From: Pedobacter cryoconitis
GTDB lineage: Bacteria; Bacteroidota; Bacteroidia; Sphingobacteriales; Sphingobacteriaceae
DNA length: 64,000 nt
NCBI RefSeq assembly: GCF_014200595.1
Contig: NZ_JACHCG010000006.1
Coordinates: 186,001 to 250,000, forward strand
Reading direction: 5' to 3'
Below the pieces are notes generated by a model. It saw only the letters and a program-made list of their open reading frames with translations, was not told the DNA's origin and did not search any database. A program made the translations under genes and the position numbers. This document shows, one piece after another, positions 44,661-52,588 of this stretch; within the stretch, counting starts at the first letter, position 1; each line of letters opens with the position of its first letter.

Positions 44661-45368
44661 ATGCAACAGAAATTAAGAATTTTATTGGTCGAAGATGAAG
44701 ACCATTTATTAGATGCTATAAAATTAAACCTTGAATTAGAAGGTTACAAAGTCCATGCAGTGAAGGATGGTAAAACGGCTTTGAAGATTTTCAAAGAGGA
44801 ACGTTTTAACCTGATCATCCTGGATGTGATGCTTCCTGAAATGGATGGTTTCCAGGTTTGTGAAACTATACGTTTGGAAAACACAGAGGTTCCTATTTTA
44901 TTTTTAACGGCTAAAAACACGAGTGAAGACCGTGTAATGGGCCTTAAGAAAGGTGCTGATGATTATTTAGTAAAGCCTTTCAATTTAGAGGAGCTGATCT
45001 TAAGAGTTGGTATCCTGGTTAAACGCAGCATGAAGTCTGACGATTTAAAGGAATTGAATTCTTATAAAATCGGCGAAAAAACTATCTATTTCAATTCATT
45101 CGAGCTGAAACAGGATGATGGCGTGATTGTGCCTTTAACTAAAAAGGAGACAATGCTGCTTAAGTTATTGATTGAGCGTAAAAATGAAGCAGTTTCAAGA
45201 GAGCAGATTTTAGAGACTGTTTGGAATTATGATGTTTATCCTTCGACGCGTACGATTGATAACTTCATCCTTACTTTCCGTAAGTATTTTGAACCAGATC
45301 AGAAAAACCCGGTTTATTTCCACTCAATTCGTGGTGTAGGCTATAAATTTACGGATATCCATAACTAA
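44661..45368 (+). CDS. OmpR-family response regulator
   Basis: The 235-residue protein starts at ATG 44661 (MQQKLRILLVEDED); a TTG three codons upstream overlaps the kinase stop and is less likely. The receiver domain has acidic pocket Glu11-Asp12 and phospho-acceptor Asp55 in LIILDVMLPEMDG, plus Lys of VKPF. A winged-helix DNA-binding domain occupies about 135-235 (STRTIDNFILTFRKYF, SIRGVGYKF). It should be phosphorylated by the kinase encoded just upstream. Its targets may include the hem genes around it. The TPR gene overlaps its stop by 1 bp. Confidence 0.9.
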   Translation: MQQKLRILLVEDEDHLLDAIKLNLELEGYKVHAVKDGKTALKIFKEERFNLIILDVMLPEMDGFQVCETIRLENTEVPILFLTAKNTSEDRVMGLKKGADDYLVKPFNLEELILRVGILVKRSMKSDDLKELNSYKIGEKTIYFNSFELKQDDGVIVPLTKKETMLLKLLIERKNEAVSREQILETVWNYDVYPSTRTIDNFILTFRKYFEPDQKNPVYFHSIRGVGYKFTDIHN

Positions 45369-45892
45369 TGTATAACGCAAAAGGCAGGTATGCTCTGATG
45401 GCAATTTTTGTTATTGCCGCTGGGGTGTGCCTTTTTTATGACCAGTTCCAGCTGGCAGTAATCTCAGGATTAATGGCCGGATTTGTAGTCTGGAGCCATT
45501 TTAAAAGCAGCTCCATCTTAATTGCGTCGAAGTATTTTAAGAATGGTGATTACGATAAGGCTGAGAAATTATTGGCAGAAGTGCCAAATCCGGATCGTCT
45601 GGCCAAAAACAGACGTGGTTACTACGAATTTATGATTGCGAATATCGCGTTGAAGAAGGAGGACTACCAGGCTGCTGAATACCATTTTCAGGTGGCGAGC
45701 AGGTTTCCTCTGGGCACAAGAAGTGATAAGTCTTTTGTATTGATACATCTGGCTAATCTTGCTTTGCGCAAAAAGGATAAGGTAAGAGCATTGGCCTATG
45801 CTGATAAAGCAAAGGATCTTGCGAATACGGAGAGAACGAAAGAGATAATTAATAAAATAGAAAAAGAAGCAAATAGCTTACCAACAAATTAA
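45368..45892 (+). CDS. TPR-containing membrane protein of unknown function
   Basis: The 174-residue protein has two hydrophobic helices (about 8-24 and 27-43), then a soluble part with tetratricopeptide-like repeats: SKYFKNGDYDKAEKLLAEV, ANIALKKEDYQAAEYHFQVA and ANLALRKKDKVRALAYADKA. It overlaps the regulator stop by 1 bp and precedes hemE by 6 bp, so it belongs to the hem/two-component operon. TPR proteins scaffold protein complexes; a role in holding heme enzymes at the membrane or tuning the kinase is conceivable but untested. Confidence 0.65.
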   Translation: MYNAKGRYALMAIFVIAAGVCLFYDQFQLAVISGLMAGFVVWSHFKSSSILIASKYFKNGDYDKAEKLLAEVPNPDRLAKNRRGYYEFMIANIALKKEDYQAAEYHFQVASRFPLGTRSDKSFVLIHLANLALRKKDKVRALAYADKAKDLANTERTKEIINKIEKEANSLPTN

Positions 45893-45898
45893 GATTAG

Positions 45899-46921
45899 AT
45901 GAACACTTTATTTTTAGATGCAGCATGGTCCAAACAAACTGAACGTCCACCGGTATGGATGATGCGTCAGGCTGGTCGTTTCATGCCGGAATATTGGGAG
46001 ATTAAAAACAAGTATTCATTCTTAGAAATGTGCAAAACGCCTGAAATTGCTGCTGATGTAACGATGTTACCGGTAGATTTATTGGGTATTGATGCGGCTA
46101 TTTTGTTTTGTGATATATTGGTTACTGGTGAGGCAATGGGCGGTGACCTTAGCTTTACGCAGGGTATAGGGCCGCGTTTTGCGAATCCTGTACGTACGTT
46201 GAAAGATGTAGAAAATCTGAATGTTGATTGTTTAGATCAGCTGGAGTATGTGGCTGATGCGATTAAAGTGATTCAGCAGCGTTTGAATGGAAGTATTCCT
46301 TTGATCGGTTTTGCTGGTGCTCCGTTTACGGTAATGAGTTACCTGGTAGAGGGCGCTTCTTCAAAGGATTTCAAGTTGACGAAGTTGTTGATGCATAATC
46401 ACCCTGAGGTTGCGCATAAGTTGTTAGCGAAAATTGCGAAAGTAACTGCTGATTATCTGAATTTACAGATTGCTGCTGGTGTGAATGCGGTACAGATTTT
46501 TGATAGCTGGGCTATGGCTTTGTCATGGAATGATTATCAGGAGTTTTCTCACCGTTATATTCAGGAGATCATCGCTAATTTAAATAGAAAAGATATTCCT
46601 GTAATTTCTTTCTGTAAGGGCAGTTCTGTGTTTGCGCCGATTATGGCTACTGCAAAACCAGATGTGATTTCTGTGGATTGGAATGCTGATTTATTAAATA
46701 TTAAACAGGCTTTGCCTGCTGGTATTGCTGTTCAGGGAAATCTTGATCCGCATATTTTATATGCTGAGAAGCCGGTGATTAAGAAACATATTTTACAGTT
46801 GTTTGAGCGTATGCGCGGTGAGAAAGGGTTTATATTCAATTTGGGTCATGGTATCATGCCTGATATCCCTTTTGATAATGTGAAGTATGCGATTGATTTC
46901 ATTAAAGAATTCCGCTATTAA
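45899..46921 (+). CDS. hemE: Uroporphyrinogen decarboxylase
   Basis: The 340-residue TIM-barrel enzyme shows the N-terminal signature PPVWMMRQAGRFMPEYW with the substrate-binding Arg residues, ILFCDILV, GFAGAPFTVMSYLVEG and FNLGHGIMPDIP. It decarboxylates the four acetate side chains of uroporphyrinogen III to give coproporphyrinogen III. It shares 1 bp with hemJ (TAATG). The usual next genes, hemN/hemF and hemH, are not in the window. Confidence 0.95.
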   Translation: MNTLFLDAAWSKQTERPPVWMMRQAGRFMPEYWEIKNKYSFLEMCKTPEIAADVTMLPVDLLGIDAAILFCDILVTGEAMGGDLSFTQGIGPRFANPVRTLKDVENLNVDCLDQLEYVADAIKVIQQRLNGSIPLIGFAGAPFTVMSYLVEGASSKDFKLTKLLMHNHPEVAHKLLAKIAKVTADYLNLQIAAGVNAVQIFDSWAMALSWNDYQEFSHRYIQEIIANLNRKDIPVISFCKGSSVFAPIMATAKPDVISVDWNADLLNIKQALPAGIAVQGNLDPHILYAEKPVIKKHILQLFERMRGEKGFIFNLGHGIMPDIPFDNVKYAIDFIKEFRY

Positions 46922-47469
46922 TGGATCAGTATTATCCATATGTACTTTCTGTCCATATCATCTTTGTGGTGAGCTGGATGGCAGGGTTATTTTATAGTGT
47001 TCGTTTGTTTATTTATCATACGGAAGCGAATGATCGTCCTGAGGTTGAGAAAGAGATTCTTCAGAAGGAGTTTATTAAGATAGAGCACAAGTTGTGGCAC
47101 ATTATTACGAACCCGGCAATGACTTTTGCCGTGCTTGCAGGGATCGGAATGATTTGCATCAGACCGGGTTTGTTACATACGCCGTGGTTACATGTAAAGC
47201 TTGGTTTTGTTTTGTTATTGCTGGTTTACCATTTTATTTGCCAGCGGTTAATGAAACAGATGAAGAGTGGGGTTTTTAAACTAAGTTCTTTTAAGCTGAG
47301 GTTATGGAATGAAGTGGCTACGGTTTTATTGGTAGCAATTGTGTTTACAGTAGTGTTGAAGAGTGCGGTTGACTGGGTTTATGGGTTGATCGGATTGATC
47401 GTGTTTTCTGGTGGAATTATGACGGCTGTTAAGTTGTACAAGAATTATCGTCAGAAACGGGGAGAGTAA
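46921..47469 (+). CDS. hemJ: HemJ-type protoporphyrinogen IX oxidase (CopD family membrane protein)
   Basis: The 182-residue protein has four or five membrane spans and HemJ landmarks: VLSVHIIFVVSWMAGLFYSV with the conserved His, RLFIYHTEA, and WLHVKLGFVLLLLVYHF with a second conserved His and Lys. HemJ oxidises protoporphyrinogen IX and binds heme. Its place directly after hemE makes this call stronger than a generic CopD label. It is the last gene before a strong terminator. The oxidase assignment is family-based. Confidence 0.85.
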   Translation: MDQYYPYVLSVHIIFVVSWMAGLFYSVRLFIYHTEANDRPEVEKEILQKEFIKIEHKLWHIITNPAMTFAVLAGIGMICIRPGLLHTPWLHVKLGFVLLLLVYHFICQRLMKQMKSGVFKLSSFKLRLWNEVATVLLVAIVFTVVLKSAVDWVYGLIGLIVFSGGIMTAVKLYKNYRQKRGE

Positions 47470-47494
47470 AGTTACTGTAAGAGGGAAATAATAA

Positions 47495-47570
47495 AACACC
47501 ATGCAGTATTTCGGCTGGAATTCATCTGAAGGGATGAATAAGGCTCGAAATACTGCATGGTGTTTTTTTT
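47495..47570 (+). terminator. Very long hairpin terminator of the hem operon
   Basis: AACACCATGCAGTATTTCG (47495-47513) pairs perfectly with CGAAATACTGCATGGTGTT (47546-47564), a 19-bp stem, followed by T residues to 47570. The 32-nt loop contains a second hairpin, ATTCATC/GATGAAT. This is much longer than needed for termination and may have another role. From 47571 to 47927 I see no gene, RNA or clear signal apart from a weak match to a -7 box (GATCTTTG near 47850). Confidence 0.85.
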
Positions 47571-47927
47571 ATTTCTCTGAAGGTGTTTTTTACATGCAGG
47601 ATGTTTACTGCAAGAATTGCTTGTTTGGTTTGTTGGTTGGATGGAGAAACTAGGTGGCGAAACCGGATGTAGAAGATGCATTGGTTAAATATTTATTTCT
47701 GCTGGTGTGAAACTTATGATAGGTTTGTTGATCATATTAGATATGATTTGATTATTTTTCTATGATTGTATTAAATTAAGGAATGCTTAAATTTAGCCGC
47801 TGGAAACGATAATGATATAGTTTGATGTGGGGATCATAGGAGAATGATCTTTGTAAAGAACAATAATGGATAGAAACTGGTTAGTAATATAGAGACGGGC
47901 TATTGAATAAGATATTGAACTGATAAT

Positions 47928-48752
47928 ATGAAGAATAATTTACTAAAGACTTTAATGCTGACGGGATTGGTGGGAGCGGCTTGTTTAACGGCTGCTGCAC
48001 AATCGGGTGATCATGTGGATACAACAGTGGTGCAGACTGCTAAAAATTCGGTAAAGAGCCGGAAATACAATTGGAATGTATCTTTTGGACGTAATGAGGA
48101 TAGTGTGAAGAATGTTTCTGCTCCTAAGGGTCGTTTTGGTTATGGACTTACTTTTACGAGGTTGGATATTGGTTTTTCAAGATTGATTGACAATGGAAGT
48201 TTTAAGCTTTCCCCTAAAAATGATTTTCTGGATTATAGGGGAATCAAAACGAGCACGGTATCTTTTGATTTGGCATACTTTGGGTATCGCTTTAATCCTA
48301 ATTTCAGGATTTATACAGCGGCAGGGTTTGATTGGACTTTAATAAGGTTGGAGAAGAATATCACGATTCAGAAAAATACACCAGATCTTACTTATGTGGA
48401 GGAACCGATTGATTTTAGTAAGAATAGGTTCTCTAGTAGTTATGTGCATATTCCATTGAATTTTGAGTTCAGAACGAATGAGAATCAAAGGGGAAAAAGA
48501 TTTTATTTTGTTGTTGGGCCTGAGGTGAGCTTTTTGCTGAATGGAAAGGTTAAGCAGATTAGTGAGGAACGTGGTAAGCAGAAGTTCAGGAATGATTATG
48601 ATTTTCAAAAGGTGCGTTTAGGGGGTACATTGAGAGTTGGATATGCAGGGATTGGCTTGTTTACTAAGTATTATTTCAATGATATGTTTGATACTGAGGC
48701 ACAGAAGGGACTTAAGAATTTAGCTTTCGGGATTACTTTCGGCATTCATTAG
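47928..48752 (+). CDS. Outer-membrane beta-barrel protein (PorT-like)
   Basis: The 274-residue protein has a signal peptide ending near AAAQS (residue 26). Beta-strands with alternating aromatics continue to a final GLKNLAFGITFGIH. The pattern YGLTFTRLDIGFSRL, TVSFDLAYFGYRFNPNFRIY, FVVGPEVSFLLNGKV is that of small eight- to ten-stranded barrels in Bacteroidota (outer membrane beta-barrel / PorT family). No partner gene gives a function. It is a monocistronic gene between two terminators. Confidence 0.75.
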   Translation: MKNNLLKTLMLTGLVGAACLTAAAQSGDHVDTTVVQTAKNSVKSRKYNWNVSFGRNEDSVKNVSAPKGRFGYGLTFTRLDIGFSRLIDNGSFKLSPKNDFLDYRGIKTSTVSFDLAYFGYRFNPNFRIYTAAGFDWTLIRLEKNITIQKNTPDLTYVEEPIDFSKNRFSSSYVHIPLNFEFRTNENQRGKRFYFVVGPEVSFLLNGKVKQISEERGKQKFRNDYDFQKVRLGGTLRVGYAGIGLFTKYYFNDMFDTEAQKGLKNLAFGITFGIH

Positions 48753-48774
48753 CCGGTATTTGTTAGCGTAAAGA

Positions 48775-48806
48775 GCCTCAGGATGTTATTATCCTGAGGC
48801 TTTTTT
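48775..48806 (+). terminator. Rho-independent terminator after the PorT-like gene
   Basis: GCCTCAGGAT (48775-48784), loop GTTATT, ATCCTGAGGC (48791-48800), then six T residues. Confidence 0.92.
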
Positions 48807-48860
48807 ATGTCATATGGGGTTCAATTCGGCGCTTATATTAGGTAATTTCTCTCTGAAGCG

Positions 48861-48868
48861 TATCTTTA
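48861..48868 (+). promoter_or_regulatory. -7 promoter box (TATCTTTA) immediately before the ABC ATPase start
   Basis: TATCTTTA is a one-mismatch -7 element. Only 4 nt separate it from the GTG start at 48873, so transcription and translation would start at nearly the same base, implying a leaderless message. Confidence 0.4.
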
Positions 48869-48872
48869 CTGT

Positions 48873-49865
48873 GTGGACGAAATTATCATCAGCGTTAGAC
48901 AACTAACTAAGCAATATCAAACTGAACAGGCTTCAGGAATCAGAAATATCACTTTCGACATTAAACGGGGAGACATCATCGCAGTAATTGGAGAGAGTGG
49001 AAGTGGGAAGTCTACTTTATTGAAATCTATTTTTGGTTTGCTGAAGGTTGATGAGGGAGAGGTTTTGCTGAATGGTAAGCGTGTGCTGGGGCCGCATGAA
49101 CAGCTTATTCCGGGGCATAAGGAAATGAAGATTGTGACGCAGGATTTTTCGCTGAATATTTATGCGAAGGTGTATGATAATATTGCTTCTGTGCTTTCTA
49201 ATACGGATGTAAAGGGAAAGGAAGAAAAAACAGTGAGGATGATGGAGCATCTGCATATTGATCATCTGAGGAATAAAAAGATAACTGAATTGAGTGGGGG
49301 TGAGCAGCAGCGTGTGGCGATTGCCAGGGCTTTGGTTACGGATACGAGTGTTTTGTTATTGGATGAGCCTTTTAGTCAGGTGGACGCGTTGTTAAAGAAT
49401 CAGTTGCGTGCGGATATTAAGCGTATTGCTGCTGAAACAGGAGTGACTGTGATTATTGTATCTCACGATCCCGCCGATGGGTTATTTTTGGCGGATGAGT
49501 TAATTTTGATGAAGGATGGAATGCTGATCCAAAAGGGAAGGCCTGCTCATGTTTACAATCATCCTGAACATATTTATACTGCACAGTTGTTAGGGAATGC
49601 GGTTGTGCTGAAGCCGGAGGACGCGGTTAAGTTAGGGCTTCAGGCTAAGCAGCAGTCAGTAGTGTTTTATCCTGAATGGGTAGAATTAAAAGGTGGATGG
49701 AATAGTAAAAGGTACGAGGTAAAGGATGTTTATTATAAAGGCTTTTATGAGGAACTGTTGCTGGAAAGAAATGGTGTGATCATCAGGGCTATTCAGCTGA
49801 ACAGGGGAGAGCATAAAAAAAACGACCACGTTCAGGCGAACATTGGTCGTTTTTTAGAGTTTTAA
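48873..49865 (+). CDS. Orphan ABC transporter ATP-binding protein, PotA/CysA-like
   Basis: The 330-residue protein starts at GTG. The ATPase domain has Walker A GESGSGKST (39-47), Q-loop TQDFSLN, signature LSGGEQQRVAIARA, Walker B VLLLDEPFSQVD and switch His in VSHDPAD. Residues from about 245 form a TOBE-like beta domain (VVFYPEWVELKGG, VKDVYYKGFYEELLLE), as in importers for spermidine, iron or sulfate. No permease or binding protein is adjacent, so it must work with distant subunits or be unrelated to import. The last codons are also a terminator hairpin (49817-49855), an unusual overlap. Confidence 0.8.
   Translation: MDEIIISVRQLTKQYQTEQASGIRNITFDIKRGDIIAVIGESGSGKSTLLKSIFGLLKVDEGEVLLNGKRVLGPHEQLIPGHKEMKIVTQDFSLNIYAKVYDNIASVLSNTDVKGKEEKTVRMMEHLHIDHLRNKKITELSGGEQQRVAIARALVTDTSVLLLDEPFSQVDALLKNQLRADIKRIAAETGVTVIIVSHDPADGLFLADELILMKDGMLIQKGRPAHVYNHPEHIYTAQLLGNAVVLKPEDAVKLGLQAKQQSVVFYPEWVELKGGWNSKRYEVKDVYYKGFYEELLLERNGVIIRAIQLNRGEHKKNDHVQANIGRFLEF
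49817..49855 (+). terminator. Intrinsic terminator inside the 3' coding end of the ABC ATPase gene
   Basis: AAAAAACGACCA (49817-49828) pairs with TGGTCGTTTTTT (49844-49855); the loop holds an inner GTTC/GAAC pairing. The T-run is coding (Arg-Phe-Leu) and precedes the stop (49863-49865). Many transcripts might therefore end before the stop codon, which would leave non-stop messages. Confidence 0.75.
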
Positions 49866-49874
49866 GTTATCTGA

Positions 49875-50288
49875 TTACTGGATCAGATAAGAGTCTATTA
49901 AGGTTACTTTTACGTTTGAGTCGAAAGTTGGTGCTCCAATTGCAGCGCCATTAGGTTCGCTGAAATATATATTCACAAAGCCTATACCAGAGTCAATGGT
50001 GTAGGATATACCTTTATAAGTTTGAGGAAGAGCTTCATAAACGTTTGGATCATCGATTGACATCGCTACTACGATATGACCATTTTTATTAAAATAAGCG
50101 TCGTTTTCCGGAACTTTAATAGTGGTAAACCATGATTTATTATCACTGGTTAACTTCCAGTTCGCTTTTGGAACAGTGACCAAAATAGTTCTGTTCGTAG
50201 TCTGGTTATTAGGAGCAATAACTTCCTTCTTACATGAAGACAATCCGATTGCCGTAATGCTTAAGAGTAATAGTAGGTATTTTTTCAT
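49875..50288 (-). CDS. Small lipoprotein of unknown function
   Basis: The protein has 137 residues from the start at 50288 (MKKYLLLLLSITAIGLSSC), with lipidation Cys19. An ATG five codons upstream (50303) is possible but lies only about 10 nt from the promoter box. The mature part is a small beta-rich domain (TILVTVPKANWKLTSDNKSW, GHIVVAMSIDDPNV, GFVNIYFSEPNG). I do not recognise the family. Similar small outer-membrane lipoproteins are common in Pedobacter. It converges on the ABC ATPase gene. Confidence 0.7.
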   Translation of the reverse strand: MKKYLLLLLSITAIGLSSCKKEVIAPNNQTTNRTILVTVPKANWKLTSDNKSWFTTIKVPENDAYFNKNGHIVVAMSIDDPNVYEALPQTYKGISYTIDSGIGFVNIYFSEPNGAAIGAPTFDSNVKVTLIDSYLIQ

Positions 50289-50313
50289 ATTTGTGTGTTT
50301 CATGTTTACTTAG

Positions 50314-50321
50314 CAAATGTA
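50314..50321 (-). promoter_or_regulatory. -7 promoter box (TACATTTG) of the small lipoprotein gene
   Basis: On the minus strand TACATTTG fits TAnnTTTG, 26 nt before the start at 50288. The rest of the 320-bp gap up to 50624 is AT-rich and shows no gene or other clear signal. Confidence 0.5.
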
Positions 50322-50624
50322 TTGCCAAGTTTTTGATGGTCATAATAATTAACAGTTTTTAACTTTTCAATGGTATTAAATTATAGTGTTATTCCTGTCT
50401 TTATATGTAAATATAATATTATTGATTTGAAATTGGGGTTTATTAATTGATTTTTAATTATACCAACATTTATTATCTATTGTCCAGCGGCTATTGTATA
50501 CTGTTTGTTTACAATAGACTATCTTTTTTATACCATTCTATAGCAAAGGTTATTAGGTTCTATTAAAAACTACTAAGTTTAGTAGATACCTATGTAACAA
50601 GTTTTTTACCTAAAACCTAAACCT

Positions 50625-51506
50625 ATGAAAAACAAAACATTATTAGTTGCGCTTGCCTTCGCAGCTTTCACTACTTCCTGCAAGAAACAAAGCGGACAGG
50701 AGGCTCCATTAGCAGATGCTAAACAAAACGATTGTAATTGTGCAGTTGAACAGGCTTTGCCCGAGATTAAAGGACAAGTAATCTCTTTTGGGAATGGAGC
50801 TAAAAAGATCAGCCTGACCAAAAAAAATGATCAGTTTATTCTGGGAGGGGACATCCTGCTGAGTAATGACCAGGTTTCTCTGCTGAAGCAAAAGGCTGAT
50901 GCTTCAGGAGCGTCTACAGAAAGTACATTTGTCGATTATCTGAATAGGAGATGGACTAATGGTATTGTGTATTATTCCATTGATACTAATGTTCCCAATC
51001 AGGCGAGAATTACTGATGCAATTGCACACTGGAAAGCTAAAACCAAGTTAACATTTACAGTCCGTACTAACCAGGCAAACTATATCAGGTTTGTGGTTGG
51101 GACTGGTTGTTCTTCTTCTTTAGGGATGATCGGAGGGGCTCAGAAATTGAACCTGTCTTCTGGTTGTTCAACGGGTAACGCTATTCATGAAATAGGACAT
51201 GCACTTGGCTTACTGCATGAGCAAAGCAGAACTGACCGTGATGATTATGTGATTATCAATAAGGACAATATTGAGGCGGGTTATGAGCATAACTTTGATA
51301 CCTGGGCGGATAGAGGATATACTGGTGGACAAACTGGTGCCTTTGATTTTGGATCGATTATGATGTACCCTTCCAATGCTTTCTCCAGTAATGGAGAGCC
51401 TACGATTACAAAACTTGACGGATCTACTTTTGGTTCACAAAGAACTGCTTTGTCTGCTGGAGATCTGGCCGGGTTTAAATATTTGTACCCGAACTATTCA
51501 CTGTAG
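50625..51506 (+). CDS. Astacin-type (M12A) zinc metallopeptidase lipoprotein
   Basis: The 293-residue protein has a lipoprotein signal ending TTSC (Cys19). A propeptide-like region covers about 20-105. The astacin catalytic domain opens with RRWTNGIVYYSID. The zinc site is HEIGHALGLLHEQSR, with His188, Glu189, His192 and His198, and the Met-turn is GSIMMYPSNAF. Cysteines at 162 and 181 could form a disulfide. It should be a surface- or periplasm-facing protease. It is monocistronic, followed by a short hairpin. The bacterial astacins vary in target, so substrate is unknown. Confidence 0.88.
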   Translation: MKNKTLLVALAFAAFTTSCKKQSGQEAPLADAKQNDCNCAVEQALPEIKGQVISFGNGAKKISLTKKNDQFILGGDILLSNDQVSLLKQKADASGASTESTFVDYLNRRWTNGIVYYSIDTNVPNQARITDAIAHWKAKTKLTFTVRTNQANYIRFVVGTGCSSSLGMIGGAQKLNLSSGCSTGNAIHEIGHALGLLHEQSRTDRDDYVIINKDNIEAGYEHNFDTWADRGYTGGQTGAFDFGSIMMYPSNAFSSNGEPTITKLDGSTFGSQRTALSAGDLAGFKYLYPNYSL

Positions 51507-51563
51507 ACTCTGCTGATAACTATAAGTACACATAATTATCATTGATAAATATTTTTATAACAA

Positions 51564-51588
51564 AAAGGCAGGTTTACAGGCTGCCTTT
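51564..51588 (+). terminator. Hairpin after the astacin gene
   Basis: AAAGGCAG (51564-51571), 9-nt loop, CTGCCTTT (51581-51588). The following T-run is interrupted, so termination strength is uncertain. Confidence 0.6.
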
Positions 51589-51652
51589 AATATTTCTTGT
51601 GGACTTGGTAATAATTACACTATAATTGTTATCATTTAATAATTAGCATTTT

Positions 51653-52504
51653 ATGGAAATCCAACGAAAGTCAAACCTCAGTTATCAGGAGTTTATGGAC
51701 GAGCATCATAATCCCGGAATTCCTGTAATTTTAACGGATGCAACGAAAGTCTGGAAGGCAAATGGTTTATTTACGCCAGATTGGTTTCGCGAGAATTATC
51801 CGGAAAAAGAAAGTGATGTCCTGAATATGGAAACTGGAAAACCTTATAAAATGAAAGAGGTCATGGATCTGGCAGAACATAGCTCTGAAGAAAACCTTGC
51901 ACCTTATCCGCTTACGTTTAATATCAGTAAGGAAATTCCCGAGATGCTGGATTTACTGCTGCCGCTTAATTTGGGGTATGCAAAACCGAACTGGTTAGAG
52001 TCATCTTCATTTAAACGTGGAAACTGGGGTGGGATTATTGAGCTTTTTGTTGGCGGGCCGGGTGGCAAATTTCCTTACGTGCATAAAGATTATTATCATT
52101 TGAGTGCATGGATCAATCAACTGTATGGGGAGAAAATGTTTACAGTTTTTCCACGTGGGCAGGAGAAGTTCTTATATGCTACAGAAAAGAATCAATGGCG
52201 TTCGGAGGTGAACGTTTTTAACCCTGATCTGGAGAAACATCCGGAGTTTAAACATGCTACGCCAATTAGTTTTAAAGTAAGTGCCGGCGAAACTTTATAT
52301 ATCCCTTTTGGGATCTGGCATACGGCACATTCCTTATCACCAACTATTTCAGTGGCTTTTGACCAGCTGAATAGCAAGAACTTTCCTCTGTTTATGAATG
52401 ATGTCTGGAATTTTAAGAAGGAGGGAAGTAAATTAAAAGCTGTTGCTGCTTATTTATATGCACTTGCTTCCGGAATGGGATGCCGTTTGAAAGAGAATTT
52501 CTAA
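51653..52504 (+). CDS. JmjC-like cupin (cupin_8) dioxygenase
   Basis: The 283-residue protein resembles Fe(II)/2-oxoglutarate-dependent JmjC/cupin_8 hydroxylases. The N-terminal NPGIPVILTDATKVW matches the family entry strand. The metal triad is His144 and Asp146 in PYVHKDYYH, and His223 in PFGIWHTAHSL. Between them lies WINQLYGEKMFTVFP. Related proteins hydroxylate protein side chains or small molecules; the target here is unknown. No peptide or secondary-metabolite cluster is nearby. The gene appears monocistronic and shares a terminator with ilvA. Confidence 0.75.
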   Translation: MEIQRKSNLSYQEFMDEHHNPGIPVILTDATKVWKANGLFTPDWFRENYPEKESDVLNMETGKPYKMKEVMDLAEHSSEENLAPYPLTFNISKEIPEMLDLLLPLNLGYAKPNWLESSSFKRGNWGGIIELFVGGPGGKFPYVHKDYYHLSAWINQLYGEKMFTVFPRGQEKFLYATEKNQWRSEVNVFNPDLEKHPEFKHATPISFKVSAGETLYIPFGIWHTAHSLSPTISVAFDQLNSKNFPLFMNDVWNFKKEGSKLKAVAAYLYALASGMGCRLKENF

Positions 52505-52532
52505 ATGAAGATAACGGGAGTTCAATCGAACT

Positions 52533-52574
52533 AAAAAAGACCTTAACTATCGAATAGCTAAGGTCTTTTTTTTG
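52533..52574. terminator. Bidirectional terminator between the JmjC-like gene and ilvA
   Basis: AAAAAAGACCTTA (52533-52545) and TAAGGTCTTTTTT (52559-52571) form a long stem with an inner CTAT/ATAG pairing. A-run and T-run on the two sides provide a U-tail in both directions. Confidence 0.9.
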
Positions 52575-52588
52575 GAAGGGAAAAGCGA

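Noticed and set aside
47571..47927. Gene-free stretch examined for tRNA, small ORF or pseudogene
   Set aside because: No cloverleaf, no convincing reading frame, no similarity to neighbours.
49875..50303. Upstream ATG at 50303 for the small lipoprotein
   Set aside because: It leaves only about 10 nt after the predicted transcription start and adds five polar residues before a complete signal peptide; kept as an alternative only.
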